A DNA stretch of 64,000 nt from Hyphomonas oceanitis SCH89. Lineage in GTDB: Bacteria > Pseudomonadota > Alphaproteobacteria > Caulobacterales > Hyphomonadaceae. A program made the position numbers and the translations under genes. The stretch lies in the NCBI RefSeq assembly GCF_000685295.1, contig NZ_ARYL01000009.1:1-64000 (forward strand). Direction: 5' to 3'. The notes under the pieces are model-generated. The model was not told the DNA's origin. It did no database searches and was given only the letters and a program-made list of their open reading frames with translations. Shown here piece by piece: positions 1 to 8,215 of the stretch (the first letter of the stretch is position 1; every line of letters begins with the position of its first letter).

Positions 1-50
1 GAGGAGACGGGGCGGACCATCCCATTAAACAAGGGCAAGGAAACACGCAG

Positions 51-1205
51 ATGGCTATCGCAAGGGAACCCTACGGGTTTGTGCACGCAGATTCGGGGCG
101 GCTGAAAGAGACGTATGGCGGCCCGGCGGGGCAGGTTTTCGTGGAGTGCATGCGCATCCGGCCGGATGATGTGGAGTCGAAAACTGTCATCCTGTTCAGC
201 CACCCGATTGGCGGGGGCAGCTTCCTGCCGCTGGTGACAGCGCTCGCCCGCGAAGGCCATCACGTGATTTATTGCAACCCGCGCTATCGCGGCAATGACA
301 CGGCGCTGATCATGGAGAAATGCGTGCTGGACCTTGGCGCCTGTATTGCAGATGCGAAGAAGCGCTTTGGATATGAGAAAATTGTGCTGGGTGGCTGGTC
401 TGGCGGCGGATCACTGTCGCTGTTCTATCAGGACCAGGCCGAGAACCCGACCATCACGGAAACGCCCGCAGGCGATGCGGTGGACATTGCAGGCGCGGGC
501 CTGATCCCGGCCGATGCCATCCTGCTGCTGGCGGCGCATATCAGCCGGTCGCACACGATGACGGAATGGATCGACCCGTCGATCCTTGACGAGGACAAGC
601 CGTTCGAACGCGACAGGGAACTGAACATCTATGACGCGGACTGCCCAAACCAACCGCCCTATTCCCATGAGTTCGTGACACTGTTCCGGGCAGCTCAGGT
701 GGCGCGCAACCGGCGCATCACCGACCGCGTGCTAACGCAACTGGCGGCCATCAAGGCGAGCGATGACCCGGACGCTGAGCGGTGCTTCGTGGTGCAGGGG
801 ACGATGAGCGATGTGCGCTGGCTGGACCCGACGCAGGACCCGTCGGACAGGAAGCCCGGCACGTGTTACCTCGGCGATCCGCGCATTGCCAATGACGGAC
901 CGGTCGGTCTAGGGCGTTTCACCACACTGCGCTCATGGCTGTCGCAGTGGAGCTATGACAAGAGTCGGGCGGACGGCACGGGCAATGCCTCGCGCGTCTC
1001 CTGCCCTGTGCTCGTCATCAGCAACTCAGCCGACTTGGCCTGCACGCCAAGCCATGCGAAGCGCCTGTTCGAGGCCGTCGGCTCGGAAGACAAGCAGATG
1101 GTGACGATCAAGGACGCCGACCATTACTATATCGAACGTCCTGACCTGCTGCCAAAGGCGGTCAAGGAAGTAACGGAGTGGATGGAGGCCCGGCGCCTGT
1201 TTTAG
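51..1205 (+). CDS. alpha/beta hydrolase family protein
   Basis: A 384-residue protein with the layout of an alpha/beta-hydrolase. The nucleophile elbow G-W-S-G-G puts the likely catalytic serine at S117. An HPIGGG segment at 51-56 fits the oxyanion region, and near the C-terminus D328 (SNSAD) and H358 (DADH) complete a plausible triad. No signal peptide is visible, so it is probably cytoplasmic. The ATG at 51 follows a purine-rich AAGGGCAAGGA that can serve as ribosome binding site. It stands alone on the plus strand, convergent with the secreted protein that ends at 1243. Its C-terminal segment resembles esterase/dienelactone-hydrolase relatives, but nothing indicates the substrate. The fold is a confident call; the function is not known. 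Confidence 0.8.
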   Translation: MAIAREPYGFVHADSGRLKETYGGPAGQVFVECMRIRPDDVESKTVILFSHPIGGGSFLPLVTALAREGHHVIYCNPRYRGNDTALIMEKCVLDLGACIADAKKRFGYEKIVLGGWSGGGSLSLFYQDQAENPTITETPAGDAVDIAGAGLIPADAILLLAAHISRSHTMTEWIDPSILDEDKPFERDRELNIYDADCPNQPPYSHEFVTLFRAAQVARNRRITDRVLTQLAAIKASDDPDAERCFVVQGTMSDVRWLDPTQDPSDRKPGTCYLGDPRIANDGPVGLGRFTTLRSWLSQWSYDKSRADGTGNASRVSCPVLVISNSADLACTPSHAKRLFEAVGSEDKQMVTIKDADHYYIERPDLLPKAVKEVTEWMEARRLF

Positions 1206-1242
1206 CGCACGTCCGCACAACCGGCATAGCGCTTCGGCGGGC

Positions 1243-3624
1243 TTACTCGCAGCGCTGATACTCTGCCATGCATGTGAGTCCGCACTTGGCCATTGCCAGT
1301 TCAGCGGGCGTTGGTGCGCGACTGGCCTGATCGACGGCCTCTCCCATGGCTTCCAGTTTGCGCATGCCGGAACAGGAGCAGTCACAGGCGGCACGTGGCG
1401 CCCCCTGTGAGGCCGCAATCGCCGACATGTCTGGAGCGTCTCCGGTCTGCCTGGCGGCCTCTGCGGCGGCCATGACGGCATCGACAATGTCTTCTTGGCC
1501 CTGGGGCATTCTTGCCATGATATCTGACCGCAAGTCAGACAGCGGCGTGACGGATTCATCGGGTTCGTAGCGGCTGTCTTCCTTCCAGGGGGCCGCGATC
1601 CGGAAATAGCCCTGCAGGTTTCCGATAATGTCGAGGGTGGGTTGCGATTCCTGCATCTGCTTCGGGGTTAGCGAATCTGGATCTGTAAAATCAGCGACAA
1701 AGCGGCCTTCGAGCAGGGTCGGCGAATAGTGGATGATTGTCACCGTTCCTGACGGCCTGAACTCACGCTGACCACCCGGCAGGGAATCGGTCGGTCCGAC
1801 GGCATGGAACTCACCGCCATCGTAGCCATTCGTCGAGATACGCGCACCAGGGATTGTTCCCGTGAAGCCGTAGTCAAAGAATGGAACGGCAATGTCTATG
1901 GCCGTGCCGGGCGTGCTCTTTTCCAATGCCGACAAGCTGAAGAATGTCCCGTTCATATCGCCAAGCGTCTCGTTCAATATCTCCCCGGCGGTGAGTATCT
2001 GTTCCATTGCACCGCCCTCAGCATTGACCCCGGCCAATACGTTGAGAATGTCAGGCGTGGCGCGTATCGAAATGCGAACCGCGCGATTGTCCGCATCGAT
2101 TACGACCTTGGTGGCTTCGGAGCCGTTGAAAGTCAGCTCCCGGGCAGCCTGCTTGTTTCTTGATGTGCCTGTCTTGGTCGCACCGCGGGCGGGCGCAGCC
2201 GGCAACGGACCGACAAACGTGCTGTCCACTTTTGCCGCTGTGGTGGTGATTGAAAGCTGGCCCGTGAAGCTTTTCGTCTCCCAAGGGGCGGCATCCATGT
2301 TTGTGACGATGAGGGACATCTGCTCATCGGGCAACAAATCCACCTGCCACAGGGCAAAGTGGCGGCCCATTTCTGTCATGCCAGACGCCTGCAGACGACG
2401 TGACGTTTTCTGGGCACCGGCTGCACCCATCCATAGTTGGTTCAATTCGCGTGCAGAGTCCGCCTCAACCTGGATGACCATTTGGACGGGCCCCGGCCGG
2501 CTCGCATCACCATCTGCAATCCTGATACACTTGCCTGCAAGGGCGTCGATCTTCAGTGGGATCGCCACGCCTGATTGAGGCCCTTCAAGCGGCAGTTCGG
2601 TACACTTATTGAACAGTTTGTCCTGCATGATGGCTTTGATCTTCTGCGGCGTATTTTTCTCGCTCGTGTATCGTCCTTCGCCATACCCGGCGAAAGTGGA
2701 GAGGAAGAATGCATATTCCCGGTCGAGGGGCTGTTTGATGCTTTTCAGCAGCCCACTGTTGAGCCACTGCAGGACGGCCTTGTCGCTGCCGGAGTTCAGC
2801 GGCTCGAGCATCATCTCATGAAGGTAGCGATAGTTGGCGGGTATCTCATGGATGCTCGCATTTTGTTGCTTGGCGGACGCGGTGACTTCCTCCCCGAGAT
2901 AGCGCCAGAAGGAAGCCGTTGCGTAAGTATCGTTCCTGTCGACGGGCTTGAGCAGCGATACATCATACCGCCGAGCCGCCCAGCGGCCTGAACCGGAGCG
3001 CGATGGTTCCTCCCCGCGAAGCCTGTACGCCATGTCGACACCGACAGCCTGCGCAGTTCCCTCGTTGAAAAAACCGCCCAGGTCGTCGTCATTATGGTCA
3101 TAGGCCGCCTGAACGGCATGGAAGAGTTCATGCGCCAGATGCTCATAGAGGCGTTTGTCCCATTTGCCCCAATTGATCACGGCATCGACGTCGACTTCAA
3201 GATGGGTCGGGTTTGCACGCGCGACGCGCGCAGGTGCATCAAACCCTTCCTCGAAGGGATAGAGATTGACCTCGTAGCGCCGCGCCGAGATGGGCAGCGC
3301 GGGGGCTTTGAAGCCCATGGCCTGGTACTCAAGCGCGACTTCGTGAAGGTAAGTTTCGATCTGGACGATGTGAGGCTGGAGTGCCTCTTCATAAAGGCCC
3401 GTCTGGTTACCGAGGGCCGCGATGGCACTATCAACCGCCGTCTGACGATGATCATGGAGAACGACCGTAAACTCCGTGGTGGGCCAATGCGCTGCCTGCG
3501 CCCGGACAGGATTGACTGAAGCGGCGATTGCCGAGGCGGCCAAAACCACAATCAGCCCCTTCAGCAAGCGTCTGAATGGAGCGACATCTCCGACGCCTTG
3601 GTGGCTAGCACGTCTTCCCAGCAT
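1243..3624 (-). CDS. secreted metallopeptidase-like protein, function unknown
   Basis: A 793-residue protein with an N-terminal hydrophobic signal segment (about 20-42, likely cleaved near VRA-Q). Residues 165-169 read HELFH, followed 18 residues later by N187-E188 in FFNEGT. That is the HExxH...NE spacing of gluzincin zinc peptidases, with H165 and H169 as ligands, E166 as base and E188 as the third ligand (inference). The long C-terminal half has no motif I recognise. The last 47 residues contain six cysteines (747, 749, 751, 781, 785, 792), suggesting a disulfide-bonded or metal-binding tail. It is monocistronic, convergent with the upstream hydrolase and separated from the cyd genes by 120 bp. 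Peptidase activity is inferred from the motif only. Confidence 0.7.
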   Translation of the reverse strand: MLGRRASHQGVGDVAPFRRLLKGLIVVLAASAIAASVNPVRAQAAHWPTTEFTVVLHDHRQTAVDSAIAALGNQTGLYEEALQPHIVQIETYLHEVALEYQAMGFKAPALPISARRYEVNLYPFEEGFDAPARVARANPTHLEVDVDAVINWGKWDKRLYEHLAHELFHAVQAAYDHNDDDLGGFFNEGTAQAVGVDMAYRLRGEEPSRSGSGRWAARRYDVSLLKPVDRNDTYATASFWRYLGEEVTASAKQQNASIHEIPANYRYLHEMMLEPLNSGSDKAVLQWLNSGLLKSIKQPLDREYAFFLSTFAGYGEGRYTSEKNTPQKIKAIMQDKLFNKCTELPLEGPQSGVAIPLKIDALAGKCIRIADGDASRPGPVQMVIQVEADSARELNQLWMGAAGAQKTSRRLQASGMTEMGRHFALWQVDLLPDEQMSLIVTNMDAAPWETKSFTGQLSITTTAAKVDSTFVGPLPAAPARGATKTGTSRNKQAARELTFNGSEATKVVIDADNRAVRISIRATPDILNVLAGVNAEGGAMEQILTAGEILNETLGDMNGTFFSLSALEKSTPGTAIDIAVPFFDYGFTGTIPGARISTNGYDGGEFHAVGPTDSLPGGQREFRPSGTVTIIHYSPTLLEGRFVADFTDPDSLTPKQMQESQPTLDIIGNLQGYFRIAAPWKEDSRYEPDESVTPLSDLRSDIMARMPQGQEDIVDAVMAAAEAARQTGDAPDMSAIAASQGAPRAACDCSCSGMRKLEAMGEAVDQASRAPTPAELAMAKCGLTCMAEYQRCE

Positions 3625-3744
3625 GTGATCGCTCTCCCCCCCTTCATCCCGCTCGATCAGGATGACCTGCCACCATGAGAGCGGGCGAACGCGGTTCAGG
3701 CAAGGGCGAAATCACGGGCCTTGCCGATATGGCCTTGTGCTATT

Positions 3745-3903
3745 TTACAGGAATAGCAGCGTTCGCAGCAGATAGGCGACGGCTGCGACAGCAAGCATGG
3801 AGATGATCGCGATCCCGACGAACCAGCCGAGCCGCTTGAAAAGCGGGCCTTCGGGCTGATCGTCTGGCAGCGGCTCGGTCGGGCGGAAGACGGGATCAGC
3901 CAT
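3745..3903 (-). CDS. DUF2474 small membrane protein of the cytochrome bd operon
   Basis: A 52-residue protein that starts with ATG at 3903, overlapping the cydB stop by 8 bp. It has a Pro/Asp-rich N-terminus, then LFKRLGWFVG, then one membrane segment (about 27-50) ending in LLRTLLFL. The RLGWFV motif, the single helix and the position after cydB match the DUF2474 family, short proteins encoded downstream of cyanide-insensitive-type cydAB. By analogy with CydX/CbdX it is probably an accessory subunit that stabilises the oxidase, but that role is inferred. The overlap indicates translational coupling with cydB. Confidence 0.8.
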   Translation of the reverse strand: MADPVFRPTEPLPDDQPEGPLFKRLGWFVGIAIISMLAVAAVAYLLRTLLFL

Positions 3904-4945
3904 GGTAGCCGTCCCCGGGCTTCACCTTGCCCCAGAAAAGTGAATACACATAGGCCGTGTACAGCAGGATGATCGGCAGCATGATCCCTGCCCCGACGAG
4001 CATGAAGCCAAGGGCATTGTCACGCGCAGCCGCATCCCAGATCGTGTACTCGAAGGGAACAATATACGGGTAGAGGCTGACGCCGAGACCGATATAGCCA
4101 CTGAGGAACACGCCGACGGCCAGCAGGTAGGGGCGCCAGTCTGGCGCCGCATTGGGCCCCGGTTTCATTGAAAGATCACGCCAGAGCCAGGCGCAAAGTG
4201 CCATGCCCGCAATGGGCGCTGGCGAAAGAGGCAGGAGACGCGCGAAGTCGATGCTGGTCATGGTGAAGCCCCAGCGCGCGCCGACCGACGGATCGATGGC
4301 CAGTGTGGCCAGGCTAACGGCCAGAAAGGCAATCGCCACACCCACCAGAGACATGCGCGCCCAGTTGCGGGCCCGGTTGTAGAGTTCGCCTTCGGTCTTC
4401 AGCACCAGCCAGCAGGACCCCAGCAGCAGGTAACCGATCACCACAGAGACGCCGACCAGGATAGAGAAAGGCGTAAGCCAGTCGAACGCACCGCCAGCAA
4501 AGGCGCCGCCCTCGACATTGATGCCCTGGATCATGCCGCCAAGCATGAGGCCCTGCGCGAATGCGGCCGTGGCCGATCCGCCGAAGAACGCGCTGTTCCA
4601 GAAGACACGCGTGGGCTTGCGTACAGCCTTGTGCCGGAACTCGAACGCCACACCGCGGAAGATAAGCGCCGCGAGCATGATCAGCACCGGCAGGTAAAAC
4701 GCCGGCATGATGATGCCATAGGCCTTGGGAAAGGCAGCGAAGAGGCCGCCGCCGCCGATGATCAGCCAGGTTTCGTTGCCGTCCCAGACGGGTTCGATCG
4801 TGGCGGTCATCATGTTGCGCTCTTCGTCGGAGCGGGCATGAAAGGTGAGCATGCCGACGCCGAGGTCGAACCCGTCGAGCAGGACGTACATGAAGACGCC
4901 AATGGCGAGGATGAGGCCCCAGATCAGAGGAAGGTCGAGTGTCAT
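3896..4945 (-). CDS. cydB: cytochrome bd-type quinol oxidase subunit II
   Basis: A 349-residue polytopic membrane protein opening with LPLIWGLILAIGVFMY and LLDGFDLGVG, the conserved CydB first helix. EPVWDGNETWL follows at about 50-60. CydB pairs with CydA in the terminal oxidase that reduces oxygen with quinol electrons without pumping protons. It lies 9 bp downstream of cydA and overlaps the DUF2474 gene at its 3' end, so the three form one operon. Length and sequence fit the cyanide-insensitive (CioB-like) branch. No cydDC assembly transporter is present in this window. Confidence 0.95.
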   Translation of the reverse strand: MTLDLPLIWGLILAIGVFMYVLLDGFDLGVGMLTFHARSDEERNMMTATIEPVWDGNETWLIIGGGGLFAAFPKAYGIIMPAFYLPVLIMLAALIFRGVAFEFRHKAVRKPTRVFWNSAFFGGSATAAFAQGLMLGGMIQGINVEGGAFAGGAFDWLTPFSILVGVSVVIGYLLLGSCWLVLKTEGELYNRARNWARMSLVGVAIAFLAVSLATLAIDPSVGARWGFTMTSIDFARLLPLSPAPIAGMALCAWLWRDLSMKPGPNAAPDWRPYLLAVGVFLSGYIGLGVSLYPYIVPFEYTIWDAAARDNALGFMLVGAGIMLPIILLYTAYVYSLFWGKVKPGDGYHG

Positions 4946-4954
4946 GGGTCTCTC

Positions 4955-6370
4955 CTAGTCCGCTGCGACAATGTCTTCGCCGGTTTCGGCGGGTTCGTCG
5001 ACGGCACCCATTGGCGAACCGGGCGGACGGCGGGCTTCCTTCGGTCCCTTCGGATCATCGTCAAAGCCGCGGGTGGCGATACGGGCCATGTAGACCGTGC
5101 CGGCGGTGAAGATGATCGCATAGGTGACCATGAAGACGAGGAGCGATGTGGCGACCTGCGCGGTGGAGACAGGCGAGACGCTGTCGACCGTTCGCAGGTG
5201 GCCATACACGGTGTAGGGCTGGCGACCGACTTCCGCGACAATCCAGCCGGTGATGACGGCGATGAAGCCAAGCGCGCCGCCGGGAACGGCGGCCCAGTGG
5301 AACAGGCCCTTTTCGTCCAGACGGCCACGCCACCAGAGGAAACAGCCCCAAAGGCCAAGCCCGAGCATCGCAAGGCCCGCGCCAACCATGATGCGGAAGC
5401 CGTAGAAGACGAGCCAGATGGGCGGCGTATCTTCCGGCGCAAACTGGTCGAGGCCTTTCAGGTCTTCGCCCTCGGGCGTGCCTGCGAAAAGGTAGGGGCT
5501 GGTGCCGGGAATGGTGATGCCGGCATGGCCACAGGCATTGTCTGCCGGCCAGGCGATCAGCATGGTGCCCTGAATGGGCGCGGTTTCGCACCAACCTTCG
5601 GCGGCGGCGATCTTTGCAGGCTGATACTCATGCGCGATGAGGCCCGACTCGTGGCCGAGCATGATCTGCAGGGGCAGAAGGATGGCGAGCGTGCCGGACG
5701 CCATGCGCATCTGCCAGCGTGTCGGCTTGGTGACGCGTCCTCGGAGCACCTGCCAGGCACCGGCCGCGAGGACGACAGCCGCTGTGGTGATGTAGGCGGC
5801 GATAAGCATGTGGGCGAGGCGCGACGGGAAGCTGGGCGTGAAGATGACCTTCATCCAGTCGGTGGCGTAGAAGTTGCCCGTGGCCGGATCGACGGCGAAA
5901 CCCTGCGGCGTCTGCATCCAGCTATTGGCCGAGATGATCCAGAAGGCGGAAATCGTGGTGCCGATGGCGACGGCGCAAGTGGCGACGAAGTGAAGCTTGC
6001 GGCCGACCTTGTTCCAGCCGAACAGCATGACGCCCAGGAAGGTTGCCTCAAGGAAGAAGGCTGTCAGCACTTCATAACCAAGGAGCGGACCGATGACGCT
6101 GCCGGCGATCTCGGAGAAGACGCTCCAGTTGGTGCCGAACTGGTAGCTCATGACGACGCCGGAGACGACGCCCATGGCGAAGGCCAGCGCGAAGATCTTC
6201 ACCCAGTGAAGGTAGAGTCGCTTGAACGCTTCATGGCCCGTCTTCAGCCACAGGCCCTCGCAAACGGCGAGAAAGGCCGCGAGGCCGATCGTGAACGCTG
6301 GAAACATGATGTGGAAGGCAATGACGAACGCGAACTGGATGCGCGATAAGAGTAGAGCGTCAAAATCCAT
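4955..6370 (-). CDS. cydA: cytochrome bd-type quinol oxidase subunit I
   Basis: A 471-residue membrane protein. The heme ligands expected for the family are visible: H20 (heme at the high-spin site), H187 (in RLAHML) and M328 (in FRIMVG). The conserved acidic pair E100 and E108 lies in GYEVLTAFFLEATFLG. A quinol-binding loop follows ESGLIAHE. At 471 residues, against about 522 in E. coli, it lacks the long C-terminal Q-loop extension, placing it with the short-loop/CIO-type oxidases (known of the family; the assignment is inference). It heads cydA-cydB-DUF2474. I see no clear FNR-type site in the 93 bp upstream. Confidence 0.95.
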   Translation of the reverse strand: MDFDALLLSRIQFAFVIAFHIMFPAFTIGLAAFLAVCEGLWLKTGHEAFKRLYLHWVKIFALAFAMGVVSGVVMSYQFGTNWSVFSEIAGSVIGPLLGYEVLTAFFLEATFLGVMLFGWNKVGRKLHFVATCAVAIGTTISAFWIISANSWMQTPQGFAVDPATGNFYATDWMKVIFTPSFPSRLAHMLIAAYITTAAVVLAAGAWQVLRGRVTKPTRWQMRMASGTLAILLPLQIMLGHESGLIAHEYQPAKIAAAEGWCETAPIQGTMLIAWPADNACGHAGITIPGTSPYLFAGTPEGEDLKGLDQFAPEDTPPIWLVFYGFRIMVGAGLAMLGLGLWGCFLWWRGRLDEKGLFHWAAVPGGALGFIAVITGWIVAEVGRQPYTVYGHLRTVDSVSPVSTAQVATSLLVFMVTYAIIFTAGTVYMARIATRGFDDDPKGPKEARRPPGSPMGAVDEPAETGEDIVAAD

Positions 6371-6463
6371 TGGTCGGGTATCCCTACGGCAACTTCATTT
6401 AGAGCCGGGATAACACAGTTCTGGGATATATGCGCGATTACTGTTGTCGCGCGCCAACCTGCC

Positions 6464-6877
6464 TCATGTGGTGCGCCGCCGCAGGGATCGGAACACCGCA
6501 TCGGCGCGGGCAGCGATATGGCCGTCTTCCTTTAGCAGGCGGGCTGTGACGTGGACGATATCGCCATCAACAGCCGTCACTTCCGGATGCGCTTCGAGCC
6601 ATGTGCCCTCGGGCACGATGTCCATGAATTCGAGGGTGAGCTTCAGGGTGACGGACATGCGCCCCGTGACAGTCCACACAGCCCAAGCCAGAGCGCTGTC
6701 GGAGAAGGCGCAGGTCATGCCGCCATGCATGAAGCCCATGCCGTTGCAGTGGCGGTCGAGGACCCACATGCCGGTGCGCATGTCGCCTTCTGCGCTGGCC
6801 CTGAAGGTGGGGCCATTGTGCAGGGTGAACTTGCCGCGTGAAGGATTGGCCGCGAAGCCAGCTGGAGGCGGCTTCAT
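6464..6877 (-). CDS. PaaI-family hotdog-fold thioesterase
   Basis: A 137-residue protein, taking the ATG at 6877 as start; the frame stays open further upstream but would run into the neighbouring DUF192 gene. It has the HGG motif (MHGGMTCAFSDSALAW) and the VDGDIVHVTARLLKEDGHIAA strand pattern of small hotdog acyl-CoA thioesterases of the PaaI/YbgC type. Such enzymes hydrolyse acyl- or aryl-CoA thioesters in the cytoplasm; the acyl group cannot be read from sequence. The start lies 13 bp after the DUF192 stop, so the two are probably co-transcribed. Family is clear, substrate unknown. Confidence 0.8.
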   Translation of the reverse strand: MKPPPAGFAANPSRGKFTLHNGPTFRASAEGDMRTGMWVLDRHCNGMGFMHGGMTCAFSDSALAWAVWTVTGRMSVTLKLTLEFMDIVPEGTWLEAHPEVTAVDGDIVHVTARLLKEDGHIAARADAVFRSLRRRTT

Positions 6878-6890
6878 GAGGCCGCGCAGA

Positions 6891-7346
6891 TCATTGCGCG
6901 AGATTGCCGAACACCGCGTGCTCGACCACATCGCCCGGCTCGATGCCAAGTGCCTCGGAGCGGCCACCATTCAGCTCCAGCACGGCCTTGACCGGAACGC
7001 CGGGGCCGATGGATCGCAGCGAACCTGGAACAGCATTGCGAGCAATGGCGATGATCTTGCCGTCAGTATCCAGAAACAGCATGTCGAGCGGGATGAGCGT
7101 GTTCTTCATCCAGAATGTAGCCTCACGCGGTTCTCCCAGATCGAACAGCATGCCGGCATTGGGCGCCATTTCGGGGCGGTTCATCAAGCCGACGCGGATC
7201 TCTTCCGGATCATTGGCCAGCTCAACCGTGAACTTGTGGACGGAGTCGCCAGTATCAATGGCGAGCGGGCCCGTCTCCAGCTGGGCGAAAGCGCCCTGAA
7301 CGAGGAAAAAGGCGGCGGCAAAAAGACTGGCAATTAAACGGGTCAT
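6891..7346 (-). CDS. DUF192 family exported protein
   Basis: A 151-residue protein from ATG 7346, with a signal peptide (MTRLIASLFAAAFFLVQGAFAQ). Residues after the signal carry the DUF192 pattern: VELANDPEEIRVGLMNRPEM, then MLFDLGEP, FWMKNTLIPLDMLFLD and a terminal GIEPGDVVEH. The family is widespread in bacteria and archaea and has no agreed molecular role. It sits between a cold-shock gene and a thioesterase gene on the same strand. A longer open frame begins at 7382, but the signal peptide supports the start at 7346. Confidence 0.8.
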   Translation of the reverse strand: MTRLIASLFAAAFFLVQGAFAQLETGPLAIDTGDSVHKFTVELANDPEEIRVGLMNRPEMAPNAGMLFDLGEPREATFWMKNTLIPLDMLFLDTDGKIIAIARNAVPGSLRSIGPGVPVKAVLELNGGRSEALGIEPGDVVEHAVFGNLAQ

Positions 7347-7403
7347 GCGCGTTGGTTTAGCCGCGCATGCGAGGCGGAGCAAGCGCTCTTGGCTGTTTGG
7401 CGC

Positions 7404-7934
7404 TCAGCCCTGACGTGGCTTCACGAGCGTGACATTTTCGCCCTTCGAGCCTTTGCCGAGAACGACCTCGATCCGGGTGCCGGGCTCGATATCCTCATAG
7501 CCAGCCTGGCGCAGCGCCACGGCGTGGACGAAGATGTCGATCTCGATACCGTCGCGCTGGACGAAGCCATAGCCGCGGGTGCGGTTGAACCATTTCAGCG
7601 TAACGGCCGTGTACTCGAAGTCGACGCCCTTCTCTCGGGCAATAACGGCACGCGGACGCTCCATCTCGATGATGTGGGCGGTCTGCCATCCGCGCTCGCG
7701 CTGCACCGCGTCACAAACGATGCGGGCGTCTTCGTCGGCATAGGTTTCGCCATAGTCGCGCAGGCACGACACATGCAGCATCACGTCGCCCGTCAGCGCA
7801 GCGTCCGACGTGGAATCTGCGACGATAAAGCCATAGCCTTTGGCGCTGTCGAACCACTTAACGCGGCCGATCACCCGCACCACGGGCTCAGCCGCAGGCA
7901 TATCTGATTCGGATGTCGCCACTGCTTTCGCCAT
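7404..7934 (-). CDS. tandem cold-shock-domain protein
   Basis: A 176-residue protein with two cold-shock domains. The first (about 20-86) has VKWFDSAKGYGFI (RNP1) and VMLHVS (RNP2). The second (about 107-170) has LKWFNRTRGYGFV and IFVHAV. The two are joined by an acidic/basic linker. Cold-shock domains bind single-stranded nucleic acid; tandem forms of this size are common in alphaproteobacteria and often act as stress or stationary-phase RNA/DNA-binding regulators. The ATG at 7934 is preferred over the TTG one codon upstream. A 10-bp inverted repeat lies 65-91 bp upstream of the start, in the probable leader or promoter region. Confidence 0.9.
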   Translation of the reverse strand: MAKAVATSESDMPAAEPVVRVIGRVKWFDSAKGYGFIVADSTSDAALTGDVMLHVSCLRDYGETYADEDARIVCDAVQRERGWQTAHIIEMERPRAVIAREKGVDFEYTAVTLKWFNRTRGYGFVQRDGIEIDIFVHAVALRQAGYEDIEPGTRIEVVLGKGSKGENVTLVKPRQG

Positions 7935-7998
7935 CAACCCAAATTCCCCAAGGACGCAACCTAAAATGTGATGACGCTCTTGTCACGCGATCTTCACA

Positions 7999-8025
7999 AC
8001 AAATGCCGGGAACATCGGCATTTGT
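7999..8025. repeat. perfect 10-bp inverted repeat (hairpin) upstream of the cold-shock gene
   Basis: ACAAATGCCG and its exact complement CGGCATTTGT flank a 7-nt loop. It lies between the 3' end of tRNA-Glu and the cold-shock gene, both on the minus strand. No T-run follows on either strand, so it is not a classic terminator. It could be a leader hairpin, an operator, or a processing signal. Confidence 0.6.
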
Positions 8026-8060
8026 GGATTTAAGCCATTGATTGTCGGATGAAAAAAACC

Positions 8061-8135
8061 TGGCAGTCCCTAGGGGAGTCGAACCCCTCTTTTCAGGTTG
8101 AAAACCTGACGTCCTAACCGATAGACGAAGGGACC
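8061..8135 (-). tRNA. tRNA-Glu (anticodon TTC)
   Basis: Reading the minus strand gives a full cloverleaf. The 7-bp acceptor stem GGTCCCT/AGGGACT has one G-T pair, the D-arm includes GTCTATCGGTTAGGAC, and the anticodon stem TCAGG/CCTGA encloses loop TTTTCAA with anticodon TTC. The T-arm is GAGGGGTTCGACTCCCCT, the discriminator base is G and CCA is encoded. It is an isolated tRNA gene downstream of recJ; a T-run directly follows the CCA. Confidence 0.95.
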
Positions 8136-8156
8136 GCACCGGTTTGAAGAAGAGGC

Positions 8157-8185
8157 GATATAGCGGCTGTTTCGGACGAGAGCAA
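8157..8185 (-). promoter_or_regulatory. candidate promoter of tRNA-Glu
   Basis: On the minus strand, TTGCTC (8180-8185) and TATATC (8157-8162) are spaced exactly 17 bp. The -10 lies about 21 bp upstream of the tRNA 5' end. The position, between the recJ stop and the tRNA, fits an independent sigma-70-type promoter. The call rests on hexamer match by eye. Confidence 0.45.
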
Positions 8186-8215
8186 CCCGTCTTTGAGGGG
8201 TATTATGCAGAATAT

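Noticed and set aside
8054-8060. T-run directly after the tRNA-Glu CCA (minus strand) as a terminator.
   Set aside because: There is no dedicated hairpin before it other than the tRNA itself, so it cannot be called as a terminator from sequence.
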